Positions 17,213 through 26,357 of a stretch of 64,000 nt of DNA are shown here, in pieces. This DNA is from Bacillota bacterium. Its GTDB lineage: Bacteria > Bacillota > Clostridia > Christensenellales > Pumilibacteraceae. A program made the translations under genes and the position numbers. The stretch covers positions 27,682 through 91,681 of the forward strand of contig WRGC01000002.1 of NCBI GenBank assembly GCA_009787385.1, given 5' to 3'. The notes below the pieces were generated by a model, which saw nothing but the letters and a program-made list of their open reading frames with translations, did no database searches and had not been told where the DNA came from. Within the stretch, counting starts at the first letter, position 1. Every line of letters begins with the position of its first letter.

Positions 17213-17743
17213 TTACATTTCACCTGTCTCTACGATATGCATTATGGACTGACTAGGTTTAATCAATTCTGTCTTAAAAAACTCAGGAACTAAATTGTAT
17301 GATTTGATTTTGTCCAATGGTATCCATTTTAGAATATGATCACTTTCATGGTCATTTGCATCCTTATCATAAAAAGCTAACTTCAAATCTGTCCAACTAG
17401 ATGGATTTTTGAGATAATAATAAAATGAAATACCATGAAAATGCTTGCCACGATACTGCATAAAACTAAAATTTTCATAAACAAAACCCAATCTATCTAT
17501 CTCAAACATTATACCAGTTTCTTCAAAAGCTTCTCTAACAACAGCTTGACTGCTAGTCTCTCCAAATCTAACTCTACCACCAACACTATAAAAATATCTC
17601 ACACTCTTATTTTTGGCCATCAATACACAACCATTATCAATTATAATAGCTCCCACCCTATAATTAAATCTACCACAATCAATATCAAATGTCATGTCTA
17701 CATCGTTTTGTATTGGTGGTATATAAAAATTGTCATTTTTCAT
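17213..17743 (-). CDS. Nudix hydrolase
   Basis: A 176-residue Nudix hydrolase. The box GGRVRFGETSSQAVVREAFE with EETGI fits GX5EX7REUXEEXGU, binding the metal for cleavage of a nucleoside-diphosphate-linked substrate. An N-terminal strand region (GRFNYRVGAIIIDNGCVLMAK) and a C-terminal SDHILKWIPLDKI segment are as in ADP-ribose/NTP-type members. The substrate cannot be told from sequence. AAAGGA precedes the ATG at 17743. Confidence 0.88.
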   Translation of the reverse strand: MKNDNFYIPPIQNDVDMTFDIDCGRFNYRVGAIIIDNGCVLMAKNKSVRYFYSVGGRVRFGETSSQAVVREAFEETGIMFEIDRLGFVYENFSFMQYRGKHFHGISFYYYLKNPSSWTDLKLAFYDKDANDHESDHILKWIPLDKIKSYNLVPEFFKTELIKPSQSIMHIVETGEM

Positions 17744-17852
17744 TTTTATTATCCTTTGTTGTAGAGTTTATTATATAAGTCTGTACAAAGCAACAAATAT
17801 TATCAAAAAAGCAATCTCTCACTCTTAATCATTCACAATTGTCAATCCAAAT

Positions 17853-18545
17853 CTAGGAATTATTATTCAACCAATCTTGCATAATCTTGCAACTTCTCTC
17901 AGCGGTAATCCGCATATTTTGTTCAAAATCAATTTCTGCATTGTCATCTGCACTATCACTTATTGTGCGAAGTGTCACAAATGGTATTTGAACATGCCTA
18001 CACACTTGTGCAATTGCCCCGCTCTCCATCTCTACTGCTATCGCACCAAACTCTGTTGCAATACTATTAGAGATTGTTTTGTCCGCAACAAACTTATCCC
18101 CTGTAGCAACAATACCAACAATACAATTGTATCCCAACTTAACTATTGTACTTTGCAAACTATTGACAAGATTTGTGTCACAATCCAAATATGTCAAACC
18201 AAGTCTATCTAGATTGTGTGCCGTAGGACTATTGACCAAATCTGTTTGATAATCATATTGCACACACTTGCTAGACACCACAATATCACCAACTTTTAGA
18301 GATTGCGACAATCCACCTGCAACCCCCAAATTGACAATAGAACTAACTTGATAATTGGATATCAAAAAACTAGCTGTCATAGAAGCATTGACTTTGCCAA
18401 TCCCACAACACACTACTACTACTTTAACTCCCGATAGCTGTCCCAAATAATACTTATTTCCTGCTATTGTAGAAACATTATCTACGCTCATTGATGCAAT
18501 CAACTTATCTACTTCTACTTGCATCGCTCCTATTATACCTATCAT
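17853..18545 (-). CDS. mtnN: 5'-methylthioadenosine/S-adenosylhomocysteine nucleosidase
   Basis: A 230-residue MTA/SAH nucleosidase that recycles by-products of SAM-dependent reactions. Visible motifs are MIGIIGAMQVEV, the purine/ribose-binding VNLGVAGGL, VATGDKFV, and AVEMESGAIAQV, with the catalytic Asp in RTISDSADDNA. The length is standard. AAGGAG precedes the ATG at 18545. It is monocistronic or follows clpX at a distance of 206 nt; luxS is not nearby. Confidence 0.95.
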   Translation of the reverse strand: MIGIIGAMQVEVDKLIASMSVDNVSTIAGNKYYLGQLSGVKVVVVCCGIGKVNASMTASFLISNYQVSSIVNLGVAGGLSQSLKVGDIVVSSKCVQYDYQTDLVNSPTAHNLDRLGLTYLDCDTNLVNSLQSTIVKLGYNCIVGIVATGDKFVADKTISNSIATEFGAIAVEMESGAIAQVCRHVQIPFVTLRTISDSADDNAEIDFEQNMRITAERSCKIMQDWLNNNS

Positions 18546-18751
18546 TTGTTTGCTCCTTAGTATAACAATGGACTATCTCATCAAAACTTGAAAAAGTCTA
18601 CAAGACAGTCCTTGTCTAAATTATATAATTCGTTAATAATCTCATGTTTTTAGCAACAAATAAAGAGATTTGACACATATAAATACAAGCGTTTTTACAA
18701 TATTAAGACAACCAACAAATACAAATAAGTGATTTTGATAACGCCAATTAT

Positions 18752-20014
18752 TTAGCTTGCTTGCTTGCGTCTTATCAATGGCTGTTTTTCACCTTTAATA
18801 GTATCTTCACTTATTATTATACTCTCTATAGTCTTGTCTGTAGGGGTATCAAACATTATGTCCATCATTGTCTCTTCCAAAATTGCTCTCAATCCCCTTG
18901 CACCTGTCTTGAGTTCTATTGCTTTGGAGGCTATTGCGTTGACTGCACTAGGTTCAAACTTAAGATCAACCCCATCCATCTCCAAAAGTTTTGTATATTG
19001 TTGTATCAAACAATCCTTGGGTGTAGTCAATATATTGACTAATGCCTGCTGATCTAAAGCATTCAAACTTACCACTACAGGAACTCTACCTACAAACTCA
19101 GGGATTAGACCATATTTTGTCAAATCTGTAGGTGTGACACTAGCCAACAATTTACCAATCTCTGCATCACTTGCGGCATTTTTGAGAGTCCCACCAAATC
19201 CTAGTGAGCTAGAATTTTTGCGTTTGTCTATAATTTTTTCCAAACCTACAAAACTACCACCAAATATAAAAAGTATATTGGTTGTATCAATTTGCAAAAA
19301 TTCCTGTTGAGGGTGCTTGCGTCCACCTTGAGGAGGCACGCTTGCCACAGTACTCTCAATAATTTTCAACAAAGCTTGTTGCACACCTTCTCCTGATACA
19401 TCTCTAGTTATGCTTACATTCTCAGATTTGCGTGCAATTTTGTCTATCTCATCTACATAGATTATTCCCCTTTGAGCTTTATCTATGTCATAATTAGCGT
19501 TTTGAATAAGCTTAAGCAAGATGTTTTCTACATCTTCACCAACATATCCCGCTTCAGTCAAAGCTGTAGCATCTGCCACAGCAAAAGGCACATTTAGTAT
19601 ACGAGCCAAAGTTTGAGCCAAAAGAGTCTTGCCACTACCTGTAGGTCCAAGCATAAGTATATTGCTTTTTTTTAACTCTATACTATCCTTGCTATTAGAT
19701 TTATTGTCTTTCAAATTGTAGTTTATGCGTTTATAATGATTGTAGACAGCAACACTTAGGACTTTTTTGGCTGTATCCTGCCCAATAATATATTCGTCAA
19801 GCTTGTTCTTTATCTCTACAGGGGTTGGCAAATCTTGAATGCTAAAATTGTCTTTTGCATTGACACTAACCAATCTTGCACACTCTTCTATACAAGTATT
19901 GCAAAGAAAAAACTCGCCAATTGGTCCTGCTACCATTTGTTGAACTTGACTGTGTGGTCTACCACAAAAACTACATTCTTGATCTTTTATATTTGTATTG
20001 TTTGTTTTACTCAT
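18752..20014 (-). CDS. clpX: ATP-dependent Clp protease ATP-binding subunit ClpX
   Basis: A 420-residue ClpX unfoldase that feeds ClpP. The N-terminal zinc-binding domain has CSFCGR and CNTCIEEC. The AAA+ module has Walker A GPTGSGKT, the GYVGEDVE pore loop, Walker [13 protein letters not shown] and sensor 2 GARGLRAI; the IGF-type loop for ClpP contact is degenerate here (LGFGG region near 265). It lies 64 nt after clpP. No Shine-Dalgarno is seen before the ATG at 20014. Confidence 0.97.
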   Translation of the reverse strand: MSKTNNTNIKDQECSFCGRPHSQVQQMVAGPIGEFFLCNTCIEECARLVSVNAKDNFSIQDLPTPVEIKNKLDEYIIGQDTAKKVLSVAVYNHYKRINYNLKDNKSNSKDSIELKKSNILMLGPTGSGKTLLAQTLARILNVPFAVADATALTEAGYVGEDVENILLKLIQNANYDIDKAQRGIIYVDEIDKIARKSENVSITRDVSGEGVQQALLKIIESTVASVPPQGGRKHPQQEFLQIDTTNILFIFGGSFVGLEKIIDKRKNSSSLGFGGTLKNAASDAEIGKLLASVTPTDLTKYGLIPEFVGRVPVVVSLNALDQQALVNILTTPKDCLIQQYTKLLEMDGVDLKFEPSAVNAIASKAIELKTGARGLRAILEETMMDIMFDTPTDKTIESIIISEDTIKGEKQPLIRRKQAS

Positions 20015-20078
20015 TATTAAAATTTGGGATATTAGTATGTTGTTGTTATCAACCTTTTAATTAGGTGACAATGATAAA

Positions 20079-20693
20079 CTAGTCTCTTTTAGTATAAATT
20101 TTGTCTATAATACCATACTTTAGTGCTTCTTCAGCGTCCATAAAATAATCTCGTTCTACATCTTTTTCAATACGATCCAACGGTTGCCCTGTATTTTTTG
20201 ACAAAATTTTGTTGAGCCGTTTTTTGGTTTTTAATATATGTTCCGCCACTATTGCTATATCTGTAGCTTGCCCCCTTGCACCACCTGATGGTTGATGAAT
20301 CATAACTTCACTATTAGGCAAACAAAACCTTTTGCCCTTTGCTCCGCTACAAAGCAACAAGCTTGCCATAGATGCTGCCAACCCTACACAAATGGTCGCA
20401 ACATCAGGTTTGATAAAATTCATAGTATCAAATATACCCATACCTGCGGTAACACTACCACCTGGACTGTTGATATACAAACTAATATCCTTAGTACTAT
20501 CCTTACCCTCTAAATGCAGCAACTGAGCTATAACTAAATTGGCACTAATATCATTGACTTCACCATTCAAAAAAACTATCCTATCTTCAAGCAACCTACT
20601 GTATATATCATAGCTACGCTCACCCCTATTAGTTTGTTCTACCACCATTGGGACAAGATTAGCTATTGTTTGGTCATATTTTGTATTATCCAT
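20079..20693 (-). CDS. clpP: ATP-dependent Clp protease proteolytic subunit ClpP
   Basis: A 204-residue serine protease. Ser lies in [11 protein letters not shown], His in [10 protein letters not shown], and Asp in [13 protein letters not shown]. The frame opens at 20753 (TTG), but a GGAGA 5 nt before the ATG at 20693 fixes the start [15 protein letters not shown] at 20771-20776 with a TTGAAC 15 nt upstream is a possible promoter; no CtsR operator is seen. The order tig-clpP-clpX is conserved in Bacillota. Confidence 0.97.
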   Translation of the reverse strand: MDNTKYDQTIANLVPMVVEQTNRGERSYDIYSRLLEDRIVFLNGEVNDISANLVIAQLLHLEGKDSTKDISLYINSPGGSVTAGMGIFDTMNFIKPDVATICVGLAASMASLLLCSGAKGKRFCLPNSEVMIHQPSGGARGQATDIAIVAEHILKTKKRLNKILSKNTGQPLDRIEKDVERDYFMDAEEALKYGIIDKIYTKRD

Positions 20694-20890
20694 TGTATTC
20701 TCCGCAAACATTGTCTGTGTATAAATACCATCTTTGAGATGTGATATACACAAAACATGCTTATTTAATTATTATACTCTAATTAGTGATTGTTCAAACC
20801 TTGTTTTGTCAAATAAAATTTTAATATTTTACTTTCAATATACAATTCATATAAATCCATTTCAAAAAATCATATACTACTACTTTATTT

Positions 20891-22357
20891 CTACTTAGTA
20901 GATTTTTTAACAGGTTTCTTGGGTTCTTTTTCTGCAAGCTTTTCTGTAGACTTTTCTACCTTAACATCTTTTTCAACTTTTTTGTCAACATTTTCTGCCT
21001 TAGGCTTAGTCTTGGTTGTCTTTTTGGGTTCTGCCTTTGCGTCAGACACTGTATTTTCTGTAGGCTTTGGTGGCAAAATTGTGTTGTGTTGTCTTATAAA
21101 TGCTTGCAACTTATCTAGTTTTGCTGCATGAACTACTTGTTCTTTGTCTAATTGTCCATCTTTGATTGCCTGTTCTACTTGCTCTATAGTCATGTTGTTT
21201 TCTTTTGCAATACTCTCTAACTTATTTGCAATGTCAACATCACTTGCCTGAATATTTTCTACCTTAATCAACTCTTCTACTACTAGATTGACTTTTACTG
21301 CTTTTTCGGCATCCTTAGCAAAATGAGTTCTCATATCTTTGATGTTAGATTGAGTCATTTCTAAATACTTATTCAAATCCATATTGTTGCGAGATAACAT
21401 CATTTCAAAATCACGCAATCTCACATCTATCTGTCTGTCTATCATAGATTGAGGTATTTCTATTTTGGTATCCCCCACTATCATATCTAACAAATTATTG
21501 TCTACAGTTGTAGTTGCTTGCTTGGACTTGGTTGCCATCAACTTAGATTTCAAATCTTGTTTGTAATCTTCTAGAGTATCAAATACTGATACATCTTTTG
21601 CAAAAGCATCGTTTATTTCAGGAATTTGATTGACACTTATATTGTTTACTTTGCATGCAAATACGGCATCTTTGCCCGCCAAAGATTTTTCGTGATAATC
21701 AGTTGGAAAAGCTACTTTGATATCCCTATCTTCATTTACTGCCATACCCACAATTTGGTCTTCAAACCCTGGGATAAACTGCCCACTACCCATCTCTAAC
21801 TCAAAATCTTTTGCAGTACCTCCATCAAACTTTACACCATCTACGCTACCACTAAAATCAAATGTAACAATATCACCCAACTGTACAGGTCTATCTACCT
21901 TTACCTTGCGTGCCAACTTTTGAGCTTCACTAGCAAGCTGGTCTTGTATCTCTTTGTCATCTATCTCTACTGCTATATCATGTATTTCCAAACCCTTGTA
22001 CTTACCCAAAACAACCTTGGGCATCAAATCAAACTCTGCACTAAACACTACAGTTGGCTCAACTGTAGCCAAGTCCAAATCAGGTGCTGACACGGGTTGT
22101 ATGTTTGGATTTTCTTCCAAAACTTTATCATACAGTTTTGGAAAAATTATATTGATAGCATCTTCTACAAATACAGCAGGACCATAGTGTTTTTCTATAA
22201 TTCCCCTTGGAGCTTTCCCAGGTCTAAACCCCTGTATCTTAAATCTATCCCTATTAGCCAAATAAGCTTCTTCTAAGGCAGTTTGCCACTCTTGATTGTC
22301 AAGGCTAAATTCAACCTTACATCTCTTGCCATTAGTGTTGTCAATTGTATACTTCAT
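20891..22357 (-). CDS. tig: Trigger factor
   Basis: A 488-residue ribosome-associated chaperone and prolyl isomerase. The ribosome-binding signature appears as FKIQGFRPGKAPRGIIEKHYG near residue 40. An FKBP-type domain (GDIVTFDFSGSVDG through IPGFEDQIVGM) spans about 150-235. The C-terminal arm is helical and ends in a Lys/Glu/Pro-rich tail of ~60 residues, longer than usual. The frame opens at 22393, but the ATG at 22357 starts the family sequence and sits 7 nt from a TATACT box, so the message is predicted leaderless. Confidence 0.95.
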   Translation of the reverse strand: MKYTIDNTNGKRCKVEFSLDNQEWQTALEEAYLANRDRFKIQGFRPGKAPRGIIEKHYGPAVFVEDAINIIFPKLYDKVLEENPNIQPVSAPDLDLATVEPTVVFSAEFDLMPKVVLGKYKGLEIHDIAVEIDDKEIQDQLASEAQKLARKVKVDRPVQLGDIVTFDFSGSVDGVKFDGGTAKDFELEMGSGQFIPGFEDQIVGMAVNEDRDIKVAFPTDYHEKSLAGKDAVFACKVNNISVNQIPEINDAFAKDVSVFDTLEDYKQDLKSKLMATKSKQATTTVDNNLLDMIVGDTKIEIPQSMIDRQIDVRLRDFEMMLSRNNMDLNKYLEMTQSNIKDMRTHFAKDAEKAVKVNLVVEELIKVENIQASDVDIANKLESIAKENNMTIEQVEQAIKDGQLDKEQVVHAAKLDKLQAFIRQHNTILPPKPTENTVSDAKAEPKKTTKTKPKAENVDKKVEKDVKVEKSTEKLAEKEPKKPVKKSTK

Positions 22358-22364
22358 CAATACA

Positions 22365-22393
22365 AGTATATCATAGACTAGTGACAATGTCAA
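22365..22393 (-). promoter_or_regulatory. tig promoter, leaderless type
   Basis: -35 TTGACA (22388-22393), 17-nt spacer, -10 TATACT (22365-22370), then 7 nt to the ATG. The -35 lies in an arm of the inverted repeat 22381-22409. Confidence 0.65.
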
Positions 22394-22409
22394 GTTTTGA
22401 CATTGTCAC
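22381..22409. promoter_or_regulatory. Inverted repeat over the tig -35 box
   Basis: GTGACAATGTCAA, GTT, and its complement: perfect 13-bp arms with a 3-nt centre. T6 follows on the plus strand. It may be an operator, or a rightward terminator for an unseen transcript. Confidence 0.5.
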
Positions 22410-22461
22410 TTTTTTATAATGAAATAATATATTATTGTGTAGTATAATAAGATACTCAACA

Positions 22462-22497
22462 AAAAATCAATCACTAATCAAATAATGATTGATTTTT
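22462..22497 (-). terminator. Terminator of the three-ORF cluster
   Basis: AAAAATCAATCA/TGATTGATTTTT stem with T-run on the minus strand, downstream of the stop at 22578. Confidence 0.65.
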
Positions 22498-22577
22498 AAA
22501 TTTTATTTGTTTTCTCTTTTTATATTGATAGCTAATAAAGTATAATTATTATAAGGATTAATGCAATGTATTCATTT

Positions 22578-22811
22578 TTAATAGTATCTATTTACATAAG
22601 CATCTACCGCTGCTAGTGGATTGTTGGTAAAATTAAATTCATAGTTTTCTTTAATTCTATCATTAAAACTAACATCAAAAAATAATTTTTCATTCAAATC
22701 TACAATAATATCATCATTATTTTTGTAAGAACCCAAGTTGATATTTATTACAATTTTATTTTGATTATATTTATTTATCTTAATTAATAGTATCAAAGGA
22801 AATTTTATCAT
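22578..22811 (-). CDS. Hypothetical small protein, 77 aa (cluster ORF 3)
   Basis: Not recognised. Strand-rich, with many Asn/Ile/Lys (KIVININLGSYKNNDDIIVDL). Its ATG is 7 nt from the stop of the previous small ORF in another frame. It may be a separate coupled gene or the last piece of one frameshifted gene. Confidence 0.4.
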   Translation of the reverse strand: MIKFPLILLIKINKYNQNKIVININLGSYKNNDDIIVDLNEKLFFDVSFNDRIKENYEFNFTNNPLAAVDAYVNRYY

Positions 22812-22817
22812 AATTCA

Positions 22818-23000
22818 TCAAAGAAACAACTCTAACTTCCTTACTATCTTTAAGAATATTTTTTTAAATAGTTCAAAAATAATAGTAAGCCCATCAAACT
22901 GAAACAACGACAATTCTTCTTTTGAAAACATTATATAAGAATTACTTACAAATGCATAAACATCTATATAAGTCTCACTAAAATATTCTGGCAATTTCAT
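22818..23000 (-). CDS. Hypothetical small protein, 60 aa (cluster ORF 2)
   Basis: Starts at an ATG overlapping the TGA of ORF 1 (ATGA), the usual form of translational coupling. The sequence has a mixed N-terminus (KLPEYFSETYIDVYAFVS) and a hydrophobic/basic C-terminus (FELFKKIFLKIVRKLELF). No family recognised. Confidence 0.4.
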   Translation of the reverse strand: MKLPEYFSETYIDVYAFVSNSYIMFSKEELSLFQFDGLTIIFELFKKIFLKIVRKLELFL

Positions 23001-23122
23001 TGTCGTGATGGCTCTCCATACCATGATTCTCCATACTGCGTATTTCTCTCTAAATCACATTTATATATTGCTCCACATCTCCAACTATCACATTGCCACA
23101 AACTCAATTTTTTCTTATCCAT
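22997..23122 (-). CDS. Hypothetical Cys-containing small protein, 41 aa (cluster ORF 1)
   Basis: Read directly from the sequence. AAGGGG 9 nt before the ATG at 23122 is a good ribosome-binding site. The peptide contains WQCDSWRCGAIYKCDLE, with three cysteines and three tryptophans. It is followed without a gap by ORF 2. The three ORFs share one terminator and probably one promoter (a TATAAT near 23174). Confidence 0.4.
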   Translation of the reverse strand: MDKKKLSLWQCDSWRCGAIYKCDLERNTQYGESWYGEPSRQ

Positions 23123-23309
23123 AATATTATCCCCTTTATTTTAATTACTTCTATCTAAAAAGATTATGCAATTATAACATACAAAAAAAATAAACAACTG
23201 TTTATAGCCATTTTATTAAATGTTTTTGTTTGTTTTAATACAAAAAGGAAAGCATTAAGTTGCCTTATAATCAACATTACTAATAGCAAAATAAAATAAA
23301 TGTATAAAA

Positions 23310-23348
23310 CAAAACAATCAACATAAATAATAAATGTTGATTGTTTTG
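23310..23348 (-). terminator. glmM terminator
   Basis: CAAAACAATCAACAT and its complement, 15-bp stem with a T-run, 25 nt past the glmM stop. Confidence 0.75.
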
Positions 23349-23372
23349 CAAATTAATAATTATTTTCACCAC

Positions 23373-24734
23373 TTATTGCGTAAAACTTAAAACCTTAGTT
23401 TTAAAATCTTCTAATATTTTATCTACTAACACACTATCTACACTCTCTACCATAATACGAATCTTGGGTTCTGTGCCACTATATCTAATTAAAAACCTAC
23501 CTTTGTCTTGCAACATTGTACTATATTTTGTATTCAATTCTAGCATGATTGGACTATTCATTATGGACTTTGATACTAAAATGTCTACAGATTTTTGTGG
23601 GATTAGTTGTACAAATTTTGGGCATATAAGTTGTTGGTCTTTATAAATAGATTTTGCAAAACACAGTGCAGCACATAACCCATCACCCGTTATAGAATAT
23701 GGATTTATTATATAGTGTCCACTTTGTTCGCCACCCAATTTGTATCCTTGTTTTGACATAGCTTGTACAATATTCTTGTCTCCTACCGCCGTCCTAATCA
23801 AATCAATTCCATTAGATTGCAATGATGCTTCCAATCCACCATTGGACAATACTGTAGCCACAACTGTTGGATTGTTTTCAAAGTCAACTATACTACTAAG
23901 ATTAAGCAATACACTATCGCCATCTACTTCTTTGTTGTCATACAAAACTACTACTCTATCAGCATCACCATCAAAACTAAAACCAAGCTTGATATTTTGC
24001 TCTTGCATTTTGTCCAACAAAAATTCTGGGTACATTGCTCCACAATTCTCATTGATATGTATGCCATCATGTTGAGTATTGTATGCAACAACTTCTGCGT
24101 CAAGTTTTTCAAAAGCCCGAATTGCAATTTTGCCCAAAGCCCCATTGCTACAATCCAATGCAACTTTCAACCCCTTAAATGATGCAAAATTGTCAGTTAG
24201 ATGTTCTAAATATTGTTGTGTCAAATCTATTTTGTGTATATTTGGATTAGATTTAGTATTTTTGTCAAAATAAGAATATTGTACTTGTTTTAATATTTGT
24301 CCAAATTCTATCTCTTGCATGCTATCTAGCTTTGTACCTTTGTTGTCAAAAAGCTTAATACCATTGTACTCGCTAGGATTGTGACTAGCGGTAATAACTA
24401 TACCACACTTTGCATTGTTGTGCAATGTTGCATATGACACTAACGGAGTAGGAACAATACCCAAATCATACAAATCTACCCCATCATCAAATTCTTGTAC
24501 CAAAGCATCATAAATATCCAAACCACTAGGTCTACTATCTCTACCTATTATGTATATTCCATCACCAAAGTACTTCTTGATAGCACGCCCAATAATACTA
24601 CATACCTTATTGTCAATATCAATCCCCCATACCCCACGAATGCCATCTGTACCAACTACAATTGGCAAGTCATTGCTAGTATCTTTAGAAGCAATAATTA
24701 CATTAGTAGATATTTTATTTTTATCATTAGTCAT
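23373..24734 (-). CDS. glmM: Phosphoglucosamine mutase (phosphohexomutase family)
   Basis: A 453-residue alpha-D-phosphohexomutase, most likely GlmM, which makes glucosamine-1-phosphate for UDP-GlcNAc. Visible motifs are VGTDGIRG, the phosphoserine loop VITASHNPSEYNGIKLF, the metal loop FSFDGDADRVVVL, the sugar-binding GGEQSGHYI and the phosphate-binding RYSGTEPKIRIMVES. The N-terminus has about 28 extra residues before VGTDGIRG. The ATG at 24734 is preferred to 24818 because it lies 6 nt from a promoter -10 (leaderless). A phosphomannomutase cannot be fully excluded. Confidence 0.85.
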   Translation of the reverse strand: MTNDKNKISTNVIIASKDTSNDLPIVVGTDGIRGVWGIDIDNKVCSIIGRAIKKYFGDGIYIIGRDSRPSGLDIYDALVQEFDDGVDLYDLGIVPTPLVSYATLHNNAKCGIVITASHNPSEYNGIKLFDNKGTKLDSMQEIEFGQILKQVQYSYFDKNTKSNPNIHKIDLTQQYLEHLTDNFASFKGLKVALDCSNGALGKIAIRAFEKLDAEVVAYNTQHDGIHINENCGAMYPEFLLDKMQEQNIKLGFSFDGDADRVVVLYDNKEVDGDSVLLNLSSIVDFENNPTVVATVLSNGGLEASLQSNGIDLIRTAVGDKNIVQAMSKQGYKLGGEQSGHYIINPYSITGDGLCAALCFAKSIYKDQQLICPKFVQLIPQKSVDILVSKSIMNSPIMLELNTKYSTMLQDKGRFLIRYSGTEPKIRIMVESVDSVLVDKILEDFKTKVLSFTQ

Positions 24735-24740
24735 AAATAC

Positions 24741-24770
24741 ATGATATGTATTTATGTTTATAATTGTTAA
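24741..24770 (-). promoter_or_regulatory. glmM promoter, leaderless type
   Basis: -35 TTAACA (24765-24770), 18-nt spacer, -10 TATCAT (24741-24746), 6 nt to the ATG. Confidence 0.5.
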
Positions 24771-24846
24771 GCAAATTAAAAATATAGTAGTTGCTATAAC
24801 AAAGTAATTATAATTCAAACAATAAAATTATGATAAATAAAGCACA

Positions 24847-24878
24847 AAAGGCATTAGTTTATTACAACTAATGCCTTT
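24847..24878 (-). terminator. Terminator-like hairpin
   Basis: AAAGGCATTAGTT/AACTAATGCCTTT stem. It would end leftward transcription from the 91-aa gene. Confidence 0.6.
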
Positions 24879-24914
24879 ATGTTTTATTTTAGATAATTGC
24901 TAGTATTATATTTT

Positions 24915-24987
24915 GAAAGTGTACAACGATTGTTTTTATTTATATCTTACTTCATTCCCTTAATTAATCTACTACATTTGTGCACTC
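24915..24987 (-). repeat. MITE-like repeat, internal-deletion copy (copy 5)
   Basis: Both ends are present (GAAAGTGTACAACGA and TTTGTGCACTCC) but about 110 bp including the central hairpin is missing. The copy is only 73 bp. Confidence 0.65.
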
Positions 24988-24988
24988 C

Positions 24989-25264
24989 TTATATTTTAAC
25001 AAATAAGTACAGTAAAAAATTAATACAAATATTGGCTATCAATACAATCAAAGAAATGGCTCCCCTTTTAAAAACGAAAGAAAATATACACACTAAAATC
25101 AAACTAATTATACATAAAACAAAATTAATTTTATATTTAATTTTGTTAATTTGTACTGCATTGCTCTTTTTTATAAATAAAGAAGCAAAAACAATCCACA
25201 ATAAAAGCAAAACTATAGATGTTGACAAAAATACTATCAAAAAAACTTGTATCGTATCATACAT
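24989..25264 (-). CDS. Small membrane protein, 91 aa
   Basis: Three predicted membrane helices (about 5-27, 43-63, 68-88) joined by short basic loops; no family recognised. The frame opens at 25297 with TTG, but GGGA lies 10 nt before the ATG at 25264. It follows the 148-aa gene by 48 nt, so they are probably one operon. Confidence 0.5.
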   Translation of the reverse strand: MYDTIQVFLIVFLSTSIVLLLLWIVFASLFIKKSNAVQINKIKYKINFVLCIISLILVCIFSFVFKRGAISLIVLIANICINFLLYLFVKI

Positions 25265-25312
25265 AATAATTGTATCCCATACTATGTTGTTGTACAAAGG
25301 ACAACATTATAT

Positions 25313-25759
25313 CTAAATAGCACGAATTAATTTAGATATAATATTATTTATAATTAATAAACTCATTTCAAACTCTTTAATTTTAGACTCATTGTATTGA
25401 GATTCTTTATGTGAGTTTTTAAACATATCTAACCTTCTACCAACATCTAATTTCTCCTGTCTCATTACTGTAAGCATATAATCCATCTCAGATAATGTAA
25501 ACTCTCCAAATATTGTTAACTTACCCTCTTGATAATTGCGTATTATATCTAATTTATCATTTTCTAAACACTTCTCAATAAATTCCAAATCTTCTATATC
25601 AACATTAAATACTCTTTTACATGTATTTTTTCTTTCAGCAAAATATTTATCTTTTTCTATTTTACATTCAATCTCATATTCACTTGTCGGAATAATCTTT
25701 TCTTCTCCTGTAACTGGATCAATTTTAGTTACTACTATTTCTCTTTTTACTGTGTACAT
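25313..25759 (-). CDS. Hypothetical protein, 148 aa
   Basis: Not recognised. A soluble, Glu/Lys-rich protein: a strand-rich N-terminus (REIVVTKIDPVTGEEKIIPTS), then mostly helix with DIEDLEFIEKCLENDKLDIIRNY. A TATAAA lies just before the ATG at 25759. It is likely co-transcribed with the small membrane protein downstream. Confidence 0.5.
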   Translation of the reverse strand: MYTVKREIVVTKIDPVTGEEKIIPTSEYEIECKIEKDKYFAERKNTCKRVFNVDIEDLEFIEKCLENDKLDIIRNYQEGKLTIFGEFTLSEMDYMLTVMRQEKLDVGRRLDMFKNSHKESQYNESKIKEFEMSLLIINNIISKLIRAI

Positions 25760-25980
25760 ATTATTTTATATCTTTATATTACAATACCAATAGCTAACAC
25801 TTTTTTGAATTTGAATAAGATTCTTTTCTAACATCTATTCTCTTAAAATAATCAATATGGTATATAAAAAACTACTTACTACAATAACAAAATTTTTATC
25901 ATTTACAAATTTATATTAACAGTAACTTTTTGTAGCTTTTCTTTATTTATAAGATTTACTTCATCTATTTATCATTTGAT

Positions 25981-26163
25981 TTGTTTTTACTATTTTTAAT
26001 AATATCTTGCACACTTGGAACAATAGCAATTTTATTTAACATCACTCTAATAATTACATCAACCAATAAAATTAATTTTTCTAAACACATATCATGGCTT
26101 TTAATATCATTAATTCCATTTATATTAATTTTATGTTTTTCATGGTTATATATTTTTCTCTAA
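25981..26163 (+). other. Intergenic 25760-26320; weak hydrophobic frame
   Basis: This 560-nt gap holds a 60-codon hydrophobic frame without ATG or ribosome-binding site (TTG at 25981). It could be a decayed two-helix membrane protein or chance in AT-rich DNA. Nothing else is seen in the gap before the promoter at 26321. Confidence 0.2.
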
Positions 26164-26320
26164 TGACTATAATAAATTTTTGGTTATCTAAAAAATAAAA
26201 TTGCAATCCCTATAATAAAACTTATTTCGCACATAATTATATCATATATGTTAAATATTGTAAATAACATTTTTTTGTAGGTGTGGACAAATTATTGCTC
26301 AAGCATCCCCAAACTCTCAC

Positions 26321-26350
26321 TTGACATATTTTGTCAGTTTATGATAAAAT
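26321..26350 (+). promoter_or_regulatory. Promoter of the sugar transferase, leaderless type
   Basis: -35 TTGACA (26321-26326), 18-nt spacer, -10 TAAAAT (26345-26350), 7 nt to the ATG at 26358. Confidence 0.65.
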
Positions 26351-26357
26351 AGAAGTC

